This document shows positions 34,538 to 42,903 of a DNA stretch of 64,000 nt, piece after piece. The notes below the pieces were generated by a model. It ran no database searches. It was not told where the DNA came from and saw nothing but the letters and a program-made list of their open reading frames with translations. The position numbers and the translations under genes are program-made. Each line of letters opens with the position of its first letter. The stretch's first letter is position 1. The stretch is from positions 1 to 64,000 of the forward strand of contig CAYMAN010000004.1 of assembly GCA_964388455.1 (NCBI GenBank), written 5' to 3'. Source of the stretch: JBBRWO01 sp964388455. Lineage in GTDB: Bacteria > Actinomycetota > Coriobacteriia > Anaerosomatales > JAAXUF01.

Positions 34538-36033
34538 ACGACAACACGCCGAGCACCGATGCGGCCGCCGGTTCAGGCCCCGACGTGAATCCGGCTCGCA
34601 TAGGCAACCGCGAGCTCCCCGCTGAGCGCCACAAGCCCTCGCGCGAGCCACGCACGCCCATGCCCGAGCGGCCTGCGGCAGAACGCCGCATGAGCTTCGA
34701 CGAGGTCGGCTTCGGCTACACGCCGGAGATGGCGACCACCGAGGCCAACCGTTGCCTGCAGTGTAAGAACCCGACGTGTCAGGACGGCTGCCCGGTCAAC
34801 ATCGACATCCGCGGCTTCATCCGCGCGATAATCGACGGCGATCTGCGCGACGGCGTCGCCATCCTCAAGGAGCGCAACGCGCTACCCGCCGTCTGCGGCC
34901 GTGTGTGCCCCCAAGAGGAGCAGTGCGAGGCTTCGTGCGTGCTTGCCAAGAAGGGCGAGCCTGTCGCCATAGGACGGCTTGAGCGCTTCCTCGGCGATGT
35001 CGACCTCACCTGTGAGATCGAGCATCGGTGTGTCCCTGCGGTAGCCGAGCACAGCGGATTTCGTTGCGCGGTCGTCGGCAGCGGTCCGGCGGGTCTGGCG
35101 TGCGCGGGTACGCTGGCGCAGCTCGGCCACGACGTCACCGTTCTAGAGTCGCTGCATGCTCCCGGTGGTGTGCTCTCCTACGGTATCCCCGAGTTTCGCC
35201 TTCCCAAGGACATCGTCGCTGCAGAAATCGACATGCTGTCCACCATCGGCGTCAAGATCGAGACCGACACGGTCGTCGGGCAACTGGTGACCATTCCAGA
35301 GCTCCTCGCCGAGGAGGGATACGACGCGGTCTTCATCGGCAGTGGGGCCGGGCTGCCGGTGTTCCTCGGCATCCCGGGGGAGAACCTGAACGGCGTCTAC
35401 TCGGCCAACGAGTTCCTGACGCGCGTGAACCTGATGCGCGCCTACGAGTTTCCCACGTCGGATACTCCCGTGTGGCGCGGACGCAAGGTCGCAGTGGTGG
35501 GCGGCGGAAACGTCGCCATGGATGCGGCTCGAACCGCGTTGCGCCTCGGGGCCGAAGAGGTGTTCCTGGTATACCGACGCACGGAAGACGAGATGCCGGC
35601 CCGTCGCGAGGAGGTGCATCATGCCCGCGAGGAGGGCGTCGAGTTCAAGATGCTCTGCTCGCCGCAGGAGATTCTCGGCACCGACGGGTTCGTGACGGGC
35701 ATCGTGGCGACTCGGATGGAGCTGGCGGAAGCCGATGCAAGCGGTCGGCGTGCGCCGGTGTGCGTTCTGGACAGCGACTTCACCATCGAGTGTGACACGG
35801 TCATCTCCGCGGTCGGGACCAGGGCGAACCCGTTGCTCTCCCAAGCGGCGCCGGACCTGGGGCTCTCGAAGCGTGGCTACATCGTCACTGATGCGAGCGG
35901 CGCGACGAACGTGCCCGGAGTCTACGCCGGCGGCGATATTGTCACAGGTGCGGCCACCGTCATCCTCGCCATGGGTGCCGGCAAGAACGCCGCCATGGCG
36001 ATGGACCGTTGGTTGCGAGACAGGCGGCGGTAG
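34525..36033 (+). CDS. nfnB: NfnB-like FAD-dependent subunit (glutamate synthase small-chain family)
   Basis: Flavoprotein of 502 residues. An N-terminal Fe-S domain has CLQCKNPTCQDGCPVNIDIRGFI and CGRVCPQEEQCEASC. Two dinucleotide-binding folds follow: GSGPAGLACAGTLAQLGHDVTVLE (FAD) and VVGGGNVAMDAARTALRLGAEEV (NADPH, with YRRTEDEMPARREE). The pairing with the upstream gene, 13-nt overlap, marks it as NfnB rather than GltD. A 45-residue polar N-terminal extension precedes the cluster. ATG 34525 fits the AAGGGG site; GTG 34519 is a close alternative. Confidence 0.93.
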   Translation: MSPVNDNTPSTDAAAGSGPDVNPARIGNRELPAERHKPSREPRTPMPERPAAERRMSFDEVGFGYTPEMATTEANRCLQCKNPTCQDGCPVNIDIRGFIRAIIDGDLRDGVAILKERNALPAVCGRVCPQEEQCEASCVLAKKGEPVAIGRLERFLGDVDLTCEIEHRCVPAVAEHSGFRCAVVGSGPAGLACAGTLAQLGHDVTVLESLHAPGGVLSYGIPEFRLPKDIVAAEIDMLSTIGVKIETDTVVGQLVTIPELLAEEGYDAVFIGSGAGLPVFLGIPGENLNGVYSANEFLTRVNLMRAYEFPTSDTPVWRGRKVAVVGGGNVAMDAARTALRLGAEEVFLVYRRTEDEMPARREEVHHAREEGVEFKMLCSPQEILGTDGFVTGIVATRMELAEADASGRRAPVCVLDSDFTIECDTVISAVGTRANPLLSQAAPDLGLSKRGYIVTDASGATNVPGVYAGGDIVTGAATVILAMGAGKNAAMAMDRWLRDRRR

Positions 36034-36163
36034 CAGCATCGGAGACGGTGAATCCCGATTCTTCGTTCGTGCGGTGGGGTACAATCCGTCCTGATAAGCG
36101 GTGCTCAATCGCGCATATCTGGTAGGAAGTACCTTCCATTCGGCGGATTTCGAGGAGCGAGCG

Positions 36164-36913
36164 GTGGTTGACGAACGAATTCACGTGCTCGTGGTAGACG
36201 ATGATTCGGCGATCGTGGACATGATTCGGCTTGGCCTCGAGGCCGACGGGATGCGTGTCTTCTCGGGTGTCGACGGCGGTGAAGGCGTCGAGATTCTGGC
36301 TGCGGAACGCATCGACGTGGTGGTTCTCGACATCATGATGCCGCGCGTCGATGGCTGGATGGCGCTCATGGACATGCGCAACAACCCCGCCACAGCCGAT
36401 ACGCCGGTGATCATGCTCACGGCCAAGACCCAGGACCTGGCCAAGATCCTCGCGTTCAAACAGGGTGTCCAGCAGTATGTCACCAAGCCGTTCAACATCG
36501 CGGAGCTCTCTGCGCGTATCGAGAGTCTTGCGCATGGTCATCGCCGCCACAACGGTGATGCGTCAACGCCGGTCGACGGCGAGTTCCGCAAGTTGGCCGT
36601 GCGCAAGGGCGGCCGGACGGTGCTGCTGGCCATCGACGACATCATCTTCCTCTCGGCGAGAAACAAGTCGACCTACGCACACACGTATGAGAACCAGTAC
36701 CTGGTGGATATGACGCTGGGCGAGCTTGAAGGCAAGATGACTCGCGAGACGTTCACGCGGGTTCATCGGAGCTATCTGGTCAACCTCAACAAGGTGAAGG
36801 AGATTCTGCGCGTGGACGGTTCATACGTCGTGGTCGCGGCGGATCGCGATGAGACCCATATCCCCGTCGCCCGCAGACAGGTTCGATCGTTCCGAGAGGC
36901 GGTGGGCATGTGA
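36164..36913 (+). CDS. LytTR-family response regulator
   Basis: Transcription factor of 249 residues: receiver (VLVVDDDSAIVDMIRLGL, phospho-acceptor in VVVLDIMMPRVDGW, KPF at the end), then a LytTR DNA-binding domain (DDIIFLSARNKSTYAHT, FTRVHRSYLVNLNKVKEI). No sensor kinase is next to it. GTG 36164 has GAGGAG 6 nt upstream; the frame opens 21 codons earlier. It overlaps the next gene by 4 nt (GTGA), linking it to surface-protein genes. Three LytTR-consensus half-sites lie 2 kb downstream at 38923-38962. Confidence 0.92.
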   Translation: MVDERIHVLVVDDDSAIVDMIRLGLEADGMRVFSGVDGGEGVEILAAERIDVVVLDIMMPRVDGWMALMDMRNNPATADTPVIMLTAKTQDLAKILAFKQGVQQYVTKPFNIAELSARIESLAHGHRRHNGDASTPVDGEFRKLAVRKGGRTVLLAIDDIIFLSARNKSTYAHTYENQYLVDMTLGELEGKMTRETFTRVHRSYLVNLNKVKEILRVDGSYVVVAADRDETHIPVARRQVRSFREAVGM

Positions 36914-38070
36914 TCACATGCCGAGCAACCCGACTCACGATGTCTGTGATCCTGGCCTGTGCCGTTGCACTGGCGTTGCCGGTCGGAGCATTTGGCGTAA
37001 AGACACTCGGACTCTCTAGCGGCACCTTCAAGTTCGACGCCTCCGCGGGGAAGTCCGTGGGTGGCGTGGTGTATGTCGCCAACGATGGTGACGAGGACAT
37101 CAAGGTACTCGTGTACGCTTCAGACCAGAAGGTCGACCCCAAAGGCGCTCTCACGTATACGGTTCCGAGCCGTGGTGATCTCTCGGCACTCGATCAGCCG
37201 TCCACGTGGACGCAGGTCAAGATGCCCGCGGACAGCAAGTCGCTCGGCAACATCCCCTACATCGAGCTCAAGCCCGGGCAACGTGTGCCCGTGAAGTTCT
37301 CGTTCACAATCCCGCCGAACGTTCCGCCGGGGGACCACAACGTGCTCCTGTTCTTCGAGATGTTCGACACGCCCGGTGCTGGCGAAGGCGCGGTATCCGC
37401 GGTTTCCGGCCGCCTTGGCAGCAGGATCACGCTTCGTGTCGCAGGTGAGTTTGTGAAGCGGTTGGAGGTCCGTCCGTTTGTGGTGCCTGCGTTCGTCATC
37501 GGTGATGAGGTCCCGTACCGGTTCACTGTGAACAACCTCGGCAACATCGACCAGCGTGCCGGTGCGCGGATGCTCCTGCTCGATCGCAACGACGAGGTGC
37601 TCGTGGAGAAGACGCCGATCGACGGCCGAATCGTGTTTGCGGGCACCAGCATGGAGGCCTCAGGGTCTGCGGTCGTCGGAGGCGGCATCGGACCGCACAG
37701 TGTCCGGATAGATGTCACACCGGTTGACGACGAGGGCAAGGCGCTGGACTCCGGCAAGGAGACCATCACTCAGTCGCGAAACGTATGGCTGATCCCGCTC
37801 TGGCTGGTTATCGCCGTGGGCACCGTGGTGGTTCTGGCCATCGCGAGGATCGTCTGGGGGTTCGCGCTGCGTGCGGCGCGGCGTCGCAACGGCGATGACA
37901 GTGACGACTCTGCGCCTAAGGGGAGACGCGTCGGTCGCTCGAAGACTCGGGATTCTGAGACGGATAGTCGGCGCGAGGCCCGGGAGAGCAGGCGACTTGC
38001 GGCTGAGGCGCAGGCGCTCCAAGGCGCTGTGCCTGCTCAGGTTCCTGAGGATTCAGCTCCGGGGCAGTAG
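36910..38070 (+). CDS. DUF916-like membrane-anchored surface protein
   Basis: Exported protein of 386 residues. Signal peptide (1-27), beta-sandwich extracytoplasmic region (GTFKFDASAGKSVGGVVYVANDGDEDIKVLVYASD; PGQRVPVKFSFTIPPNVPPGDHNVLLFFEM; VPYRFTVNNLGNIDQRAGARML), a transmembrane helix (WLIPLWLVIAVGTVVVLAIARIVWGF) and a basic cytoplasmic tail. This layout resembles DUF916 proteins that partner WxL-domain surface proteins in Firmicutes, though sequence identity cannot be tested here. Coupled to the LytTR regulator. A strong bidirectional hairpin follows at 38273. Confidence 0.75.
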   Translation: MITCRATRLTMSVILACAVALALPVGAFGVKTLGLSSGTFKFDASAGKSVGGVVYVANDGDEDIKVLVYASDQKVDPKGALTYTVPSRGDLSALDQPSTWTQVKMPADSKSLGNIPYIELKPGQRVPVKFSFTIPPNVPPGDHNVLLFFEMFDTPGAGEGAVSAVSGRLGSRITLRVAGEFVKRLEVRPFVVPAFVIGDEVPYRFTVNNLGNIDQRAGARMLLLDRNDEVLVEKTPIDGRIVFAGTSMEASGSAVVGGGIGPHSVRIDVTPVDDEGKALDSGKETITQSRNVWLIPLWLVIAVGTVVVLAIARIVWGFALRAARRRNGDDSDDSAPKGRRVGRSKTRDSETDSRREARESRRLAAEAQALQGAVPAQVPEDSAPGQ

Positions 38071-38213
38071 CACTCGGTAGTCCGGAATCACCAGGGTGTA
38101 CGGACCTCAGTTTAAAGGCAGCTATCCGTCTGAAACTCGAGCGCGCCCGCGGCACAACACCCTTGCCAGCGCCCGACCCGTGGCGAGGTTCCCGCAGCAC
38201 GTCCGGCAGACAT

Positions 38214-38241
38214 GCAGCCCCACAGTTGCAGCCCCACAGTT
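38214..38241. repeat. Tandem 14-bp duplication
   Basis: GCAGCCCCACAGTT occurs twice, head to tail, in the spacer between the DUF916-like gene and the terminator hairpin. It appears to be a slippage product. Confidence 0.7.
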
Positions 38242-38272
38242 AGCGCTCCACTGAACTGCTCACGCAACAAGA

Positions 38273-38305
38273 AGAGGCCCCGCCGGTATTCCCGGCGGGG
38301 CCTCT
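38273..38305. terminator. Bidirectional terminator hairpin
   Basis: A perfect 14-bp GC-rich stem (AGAGGCCCCGCCGG with its complement) and 5-nt loop TATTC separates the convergent DUF916-like (plus) and surface-protein (minus) genes. On the minus strand it is followed by TTCTTGTTG, so it probably works best for that gene. Confidence 0.8.
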
Positions 38306-38326
38306 GTGCGCTTTGTGCGTACTTGC

Positions 38327-38797
38327 TTAGTTCTGGGTCACCGTGTACTGAACCGTCGCGCTGTAGGCGGCGGGGGCGGTGTCCCACGGAACGTTGATGC
38401 TGTAGGCATCGTTGACGGGGGCGCCAGCACCCTTGACGCCGGTGGTCGCGGCGGCGAGGGTGGTCGCAAGGCCGATCTCCGTGCTGTCGCCCGAGACGGA
38501 CTTGGCCAGCGAGTAGTCCTTGTTGGAGTTGACCTGAAGGCTCACGGTCTTACCACCGATGACGCTGCCGGGATCAACGGCGCCGAAGTCAACGGACTGA
38601 CCAGCGTCGGGGGTGGTGATCGTCAGCGTAAGCTTGGGGTTGACGGTAGCCTTGACGTTGACGGGGCCACTGGACTCGAGCTTACCGGCGCCGTTGTCAG
38701 TGCCGACGATCGGTGCGCTTACATCTGCGACTGCGAATGCGGCGGCGCTGAGCAGAAACGCTGCGACCAGGGTGGTGAAGAGAAGCTTCTTGTTCAT
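38327..38797 (-). CDS. Exported surface protein with WxL-like C-terminal domain (A)
   Basis: Secreted protein of 156 residues, cut after AFAVA or ADVSA. The mature part is one beta domain: TVNPKLTLTITTPDAGQSVDFGAVDPGS, LQVNSNKDYSLAKSVSGD, ending VPWDTAPAAYSATVQYTVTQN. The same landmarks occur in the same order in the next gene upstream, so the two share a domain. It lacks transmembrane segments and would be released or held by non-covalent contacts, as for WxL proteins. ATG 38797 has AGGA upstream. LytTR-type half-sites lie 126-165 nt upstream. Confidence 0.8.
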   Translation of the reverse strand: MNKKLLFTTLVAAFLLSAAAFAVADVSAPIVGTDNGAGKLESSGPVNVKATVNPKLTLTITTPDAGQSVDFGAVDPGSVIGGKTVSLQVNSNKDYSLAKSVSGDSTEIGLATTLAAATTGVKGAGAPVNDAYSINVPWDTAPAAYSATVQYTVTQN

Positions 38798-38922
38798 GGG
38801 GTTCCTCCGTGTAGTCCGACTGTAGGACGAGGCATTGCGGGGTGCCTCTGATTGCCTACGTTGGATATCGGAAGGAATCCTAACGAACATTAGCGAAGAT
38901 TGCTAGAAGCCACCGAAATGCG

Positions 38923-38962
38923 ATGAACGGTCAATATGCCGACATTAACGGGGATGAACGGT
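38923..38962 (-). promoter_or_regulatory. Three LytTR-consensus half-sites
   Basis: Read on the minus strand: ACCGTTCAT (38962-38954), CCCGTTAAT (38952-38944) and ACCGTTCAT (38931-38923). The first and third match the published LytTR consensus [TA][AC][CA]GTTN[AG][TG] at every position; the middle one misses only the first. Second and third are 21 nt apart, the usual LytTR spacing. They lie upstream of the surface-protein gene at 38797 and 2 kb from a LytTR regulator gene. Confidence 0.6.
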
Positions 38963-38964
38963 CG

Positions 38965-39756
38965 CTATTGCTGTGTGACCGTATACAGAACGGTAGCCGC
39001 AAGCGGCACTCCGGGGTTGGTCGTCCACGGTGGATTAACGCCGTAGACGCTCGAGTACGTCCGGACACCCGCTGCCTGGACTGTGGCCGGGAGCGCGCTG
39101 ACGCTGAGACCCATCAAGGCGATGTCACCTGTCACGGACCGTGAGACGATGAATCCCAGTGAGGAGTCGACGGTCACAATGACCGTACGTGATGCGGTTG
39201 TGCCAGGATCCATGTTTCCAAAATCCACAGTCTGCGTGTCGTCGGGCGTCTCGATGGTCATCAGCAGGTAAGGGCTGGCATAGACCGAGAACTGCCCGCG
39301 TTTTCCAATGAGGTTCACGTTGACGGTCGTTCCGGTCGACCGCGTGAACACCACAGGGTTTCCGAGCGAGTACTTTCCGGCGGTGACGGGGTTTCGAACG
39401 TTACCCACTTGGATCGTGAAGGAGGAACCTGCCGCCTTCGGGGTTCCGAAGGTGATTGTCACGGACTGTCCGCTCACGGTGACCGTGTCACCGGAATCAA
39501 CGGGTTCGGCCGCACTCACATTGCATCCAGCAGGAAAGGTCACAGTCGCCCTGGTTATGGTCTCACCGTTCGCGACGTTGTAACTGCCGATCATGTACGT
39601 CGCATACTGTCCTGCGGACGCAGGACTCGGAAGGACCTGATGCTTGTTGTCCGAGGTGATGCCGTGAGCGAACTGAGGCAGCGCAAGCGAAACCAGCACT
39701 GCAGCGCAGGCCACAATCCAGAGGGTAGATCGATATGTGATTCGACCTATCGTCAT
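38965..39756 (-). CDS. Exported surface protein with WxL-like C-terminal domain (B)
   Basis: Secreted protein of 263 residues with a signal peptide (WIVACAAVLVSLALPQFAHG). An N-terminal beta domain (PSPASAGQYATYMIGSYNVANGETITRATVTF, GSSFTIQVGNVRNPVTAGKYSL) is followed by the domain shared with protein A: LLMTIETPDDTQTVDFGNMDPGT, VDSSLGFIVSRSVTGD, PPWTTNPGVPLAATVLYTVTQQ. The two ends are almost alike (VLYTVTQQ and VQYTVTQN). ATG 39756 is the best start; an upstream in-frame extension of 50 codons overlaps the DUF711 side and was dropped. Confidence 0.78.
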   Translation of the reverse strand: MTIGRITYRSTLWIVACAAVLVSLALPQFAHGITSDNKHQVLPSPASAGQYATYMIGSYNVANGETITRATVTFPAGCNVSAAEPVDSGDTVTVSGQSVTITFGTPKAAGSSFTIQVGNVRNPVTAGKYSLGNPVVFTRSTGTTVNVNLIGKRGQFSVYASPYLLMTIETPDDTQTVDFGNMDPGTTASRTVIVTVDSSLGFIVSRSVTGDIALMGLSVSALPATVQAAGVRTYSSVYGVNPPWTTNPGVPLAATVLYTVTQQ

Positions 39757-39836
39757 GTGCGGAACCGTTTTCGGTCGCCTTGACTCAGTTCGATTTATCC
39801 AACTACAGGATACTTCGGCATGTCCATCTATGTAGA

Positions 39837-41201
39837 TTAGTTCTTCAGAGACTGTAGCGGAGCCGGGAAGCGTCCGCCTCGGCGAGCGAAGACGGTTCCT
39901 GCCCACTCGTTGACCGGCATGATGGGGGCACTGCCGAGCAGTCCGCCGAACTCGAGACGCTCACCGACCTGCTTGCCGATGGCGGGTATGAGGCGCACTG
40001 CTGTCGTCTTCCAGTTCACGACTCCGATGGCGCACTCGTCGGCGATGATGCCGGCGATCGTCTCGGTGGTGGTGTCACCGGGGATGGCGATCATGTCGAG
40101 ACCGACCGAGCAGACCGCGGTCATCGCCTCGAGCTTCTCGAGAGTGAGCGCGCCGCTCTCGACAGCTCGGATCATGCCCATGTCCTCGGATACCGGGATG
40201 AACGCGCCCGAGAGGCCGCCGGTCGAGCTGGTGCCCATCGCACCGCCCTTCTTGACGGCATCGTTGAGCAGCGCGAGCGCGGCCGTGGTCCCGGGTCCGC
40301 CGCAGCGGCCGACGCCCATCGCCTCGATGATCTCGGCGACGGAGTCACCCTCGGCGGGGGTGGGAGCGAGCGAGAGGTCGACGATGCCCATCGTCACGCC
40401 CAGGCGACGCGCGGCCTCGCGAGCCATGAGCTCGCCGGCACGGGTGATCTTGAAGCTGGTGGCCTTGATCGCCTCGGCGACGGCGGTCATGTCGGCGTCC
40501 TTGGGGAGCGCATCGACGATCGCGCGCACGACGCCTGGGCCGGAGATGCCGACGTTGATGACTTCGTCTGGCTCGCCGGCGCCGTGGACCGCGCCGGCCA
40601 TGAACGGATTGTCCTCGACCATGTTGGCGAAGATGACCAGCTTGGCGCAGGCGATACTGTCGCGGTCGGCCGTGATCTCTGCGGCGGCGCGGACGATGCG
40701 CGCCATCTCGTACACGGCGTCCATGTTGATGCCCGCGCGCGTTGTGGCGACATTCACACTCGCGCAGACGCGCTTGGTGCTCGAGAGCGCGTTGGGGATC
40801 GAGTTGATGAGCCGCCGGTCTCCGTCGCCGATGCCCTTGTGCACCAACGCCGAGAACCCGCCGATGAAGTCGACGCCGACCTCATGCGCGGCGCGGTCGA
40901 GCGCCTCGGCGAGGGGGGTGATGTCCTCGTCGGGGCACGCTGCGGCGAGCTGAGCGATCGGGGTTACCGAGATCCGCTTGTTGACGATGGGGATGCCGTA
41001 CTCGCGTTCGAGCTGCTCGGCGACGGGGACGAGGCGTTCGGCGGCCTTGGTGACGCGCTCGTAGACGCGCCGGGCCATGACCTCGAGGTTGGGGTCGGTG
41101 CAGCTTGAGAGCGAAACGCCCATGGTGACGGTGCGGATGTCGAGACTTTGCTGGGTGACCATCGTGAGGGTCTCAGCGACCTCTTCCGGGGTGATGCGCA
41201 A
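39837..41201 (-). CDS. DUF711 (UPF0210, PFL-like) family protein
   Basis: Protein of 454 residues of the DUF711 family, often annotated as PFL family; the reaction is unknown. Conserved stretches: FIGGFSALVHKGIGDGDRRLI, VNVATTRAGINMDAVYEMARI, VGISGPGVVRAIVDAL, MGIVDLSLAPTPAEGDSVAEIIEAMGVGRCGGPGTTAALALLNDAVKKGG, and MIAIPGDTTTETIAGIIADECAIGVVN. It is regularly encoded with an ACT-domain protein, and the same pair occurs here (ACT gene 60 nt upstream). Amino-acid-controlled activity is a fair inference. Confidence 0.93.
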   Translation of the reverse strand: MRITPEEVAETLTMVTQQSLDIRTVTMGVSLSSCTDPNLEVMARRVYERVTKAAERLVPVAEQLEREYGIPIVNKRISVTPIAQLAAACPDEDITPLAEALDRAAHEVGVDFIGGFSALVHKGIGDGDRRLINSIPNALSSTKRVCASVNVATTRAGINMDAVYEMARIVRAAAEITADRDSIACAKLVIFANMVEDNPFMAGAVHGAGEPDEVINVGISGPGVVRAIVDALPKDADMTAVAEAIKATSFKITRAGELMAREAARRLGVTMGIVDLSLAPTPAEGDSVAEIIEAMGVGRCGGPGTTAALALLNDAVKKGGAMGTSSTGGLSGAFIPVSEDMGMIRAVESGALTLEKLEAMTAVCSVGLDMIAIPGDTTTETIAGIIADECAIGVVNWKTTAVRLIPAIGKQVGERLEFGGLLGSAPIMPVNEWAGTVFARRGGRFPAPLQSLKN

Positions 41202-41261
41202 CGGTAGTCCTCCTCGGCGGTGCGGTGGATGCGGGGGCGTGCGGACGTGCGGGGCCTTTGG

Positions 41262-41537
41262 CTAGACGCGGTGCATGTAGCGGAAGACGTCCTCGCGCTG
41301 CAAGGTGATCTGCAGGTTGAGCTCCGTTCCCACCTCGGCGAGGCTGGCCTGAAGCTGGTCGAACGGAGTCTCGTCCTCGTTGACGGTGACGAGCATCGTC
41401 ATCGAGAAGATTCCACTGATGATGGTCTGTCGGATGTCTTCGATGTTTGCGTGTGACGTGGCGAGTACGCTGGAGATGCGTGCCACGATGCCGACACAGT
41501 CCTCGCCGAGCACCGAGAGAATCGCAGGTGTGAGCAT
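41262..41537 (-). CDS. ACT-domain protein (UPF0237)
   Basis: Small ligand-sensing protein of 91 residues made of one ACT domain: LTPAILSVLGEDCVGIVARISSVLATSHANIEDIRQTII, then FSMTMLVTVNEDETPFDQLQASLAEVGTELNLQITLQRED. It is the standard partner of DUF711 proteins and probably binds an amino acid to regulate it. I chose ATG 41537; ATG 41555, six codons earlier, lacks a ribosome site. Confidence 0.92.
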   Translation of the reverse strand: MLTPAILSVLGEDCVGIVARISSVLATSHANIEDIRQTIISGIFSMTMLVTVNEDETPFDQLQASLAEVGTELNLQITLQREDVFRYMHRV

Positions 41538-41690
41538 GGGGTCAGATCCCTTCATCGGTTACGTGTTCCGCGGGCCCGTTGGGGGCGAGGGGTGAACGGT
41601 ATACTTACTTATACCGCAGGTTGCTCCGCAGTTCATGCTGCTGGCGTCGGTGGATGCGTATTTTGATGCAACTTCGACAGAAGGACTCGC

Positions 41691-41918
41691 ATGGCGGTTC
41701 CGATCACACCCATCGACCTCGGGGACGTCGTCCGGCTCAAGAAGCCGCATCCGTGCGGTGTCAACGAGTGGGAGATCGTCAGGCTGGGCGCCGACATCGG
41801 CCTGCGCTGTCAGGGCTGCGACCGCAAGGTGATGCTTGTTCGCTCGGAGTTCGATCGCCGCTTTCGCGGGTATGTGAGCCGCGTCAGCGAGCCTACTGTG
41901 ACTGCGGAGCAGGACTGA
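41691..41918 (+). CDS. DUF951 family protein
   Basis: Protein of 75 residues of the DUF951 family, widespread in Gram-positives and uncharacterised. It has the family signature IDLGDVVRLKKPHPCGVNEWEIVRLGADIGLRCQGCDRKVMLVRSEFDRRF, with Cys in PHPCG and CQGC suggesting a metal site. Its 3' end overlaps that of the convergent LytM-like gene by 26 nt. Confidence 0.93.
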   Translation: MAVPITPIDLGDVVRLKKPHPCGVNEWEIVRLGADIGLRCQGCDRKVMLVRSEFDRRFRGYVSRVSEPTVTAEQD

Positions 41919-42903
41919 CGGTGATCGCACCCTCGAGGCCCTTGTAGCGCGGATCCTTAGCGTTGTTCACCTGGATGTGTGCGTGGTCGCCGCCGTCGCC
42001 CGTGTACTCCCGCAGCTGGTGGTGCACCTTGGTCGAGAGCTTGCGAATCGCCGCGATCCGAGTCACTCCGCCCACCACTTCGTCACCGACCTCTGCCGAG
42101 AGATCGCTCACGTGGATCATCACGAGGTCGAGATCGGGCCAGCCCTTTGGCTGGATGTGAATCTCGTAGTCGTCCCACTTCCGGTACAACTTGTACTCTT
42201 TGATCTTGATGATCGTTCCGCTCACCGGGGCGTACACATCCGCGCCGGGTGGTCCTCCGATATCGGAGGCAGTGTCAGGCTCGCCCGGTCGAGCGCGCCA
42301 CATACGGATGAACTTACCTTCGAGCACCGCGTCGGCACCCGTCGGCTGCTTGCTGGGGTCTCGGCCGGTGCCGTGTGCGTCCTTGGTGTCGCTGTTGTCG
42401 GCCTCGGTCAGTGGGGTGCTCATGTGCATGGCGTACGGATACGCGGCCTGGTGGAAGCCGACCTCGGTCAGATCCTGCACCGACACAGGAAGACGCAACT
42501 GCAGCGAGCGATAGCGCGCGAAGATAGGCGTTGGGTCCCGGAGAACGGGTCGGCTTGCCGTGATGATCGTGCCCGGAGTCTGGTGCGCAGGTGAGGCGTT
42601 GTTGGCGGTGTTCGGCAGGTCACTGAACGGGGAGGCGGCCGCCCTGCGCTCAGAGTCGCCCCACCATGCGTAGGCGCCGACGCCGAGTGCGACGACCACG
42701 ACGAGCGTCCACGCGATCGCAGCCCGCTGCTTGCGCTCCCTTTGACGCCGCTGGCGTGCCATGCGGCCTTCGAGGGCCAGGCCGGTGTCGCGAACCGTGC
42801 CGAGACCATGCACCGTCACGTGCGTGTCAGACATGTTCGAACGGATCACACGGACTTGGCCGTCGCGACGAGCTCCGGTTCGTGTACGCCGAGGAGGCCT
42901 CAT
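41893..42903 (-). CDS. Membrane-anchored LytM/M23-like protein with incomplete zinc site
   Basis: Protein of 336 residues. A basic cytoplasmic part and one transmembrane helix (AIAWTLVVVVALGVGAYAWW, about residues 62-81) precede an extracytoplasmic region ending in a LytM-like fold. The fold has DVYAPVSGTIIKIKE, LVMIHVSDLSAEVGDEV and DHAHIQV. The first zinc motif HxxxD, which should precede APVSGT, is missing, so it is probably a non-enzymatic regulator or binder. ATG 42903 overlaps the CapA-like stop (ATGA); an internal ATG at 42834 has no ribosome site. Confidence 0.78.
   Translation of the reverse strand: MRPPRRTRTGARRDGQVRVIRSNMSDTHVTVHGLGTVRDTGLALEGRMARQRRQRERKQRAAIAWTLVVVVALGVGAYAWWGDSERRAAASPFSDLPNTANNASPAHQTPGTIITASRPVLRDPTPIFARYRSLQLRLPVSVQDLTEVGFHQAAYPYAMHMSTPLTEADNSDTKDAHGTGRDPSKQPTGADAVLEGKFIRMWRARPGEPDTASDIGGPPGADVYAPVSGTIIKIKEYKLYRKWDDYEIHIQPKGWPDLDLVMIHVSDLSAEVGDEVVGGVTRIAAIRKLSTKVHHQLREYTGDGGDHAHIQVNNAKDPRYKGLEGAITVSPAPQSQ

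Noticed and set aside
38214..38241. CRISPR-like repeat
   Set aside because: Only two 14-bp units with no spacer; a simple tandem duplication.
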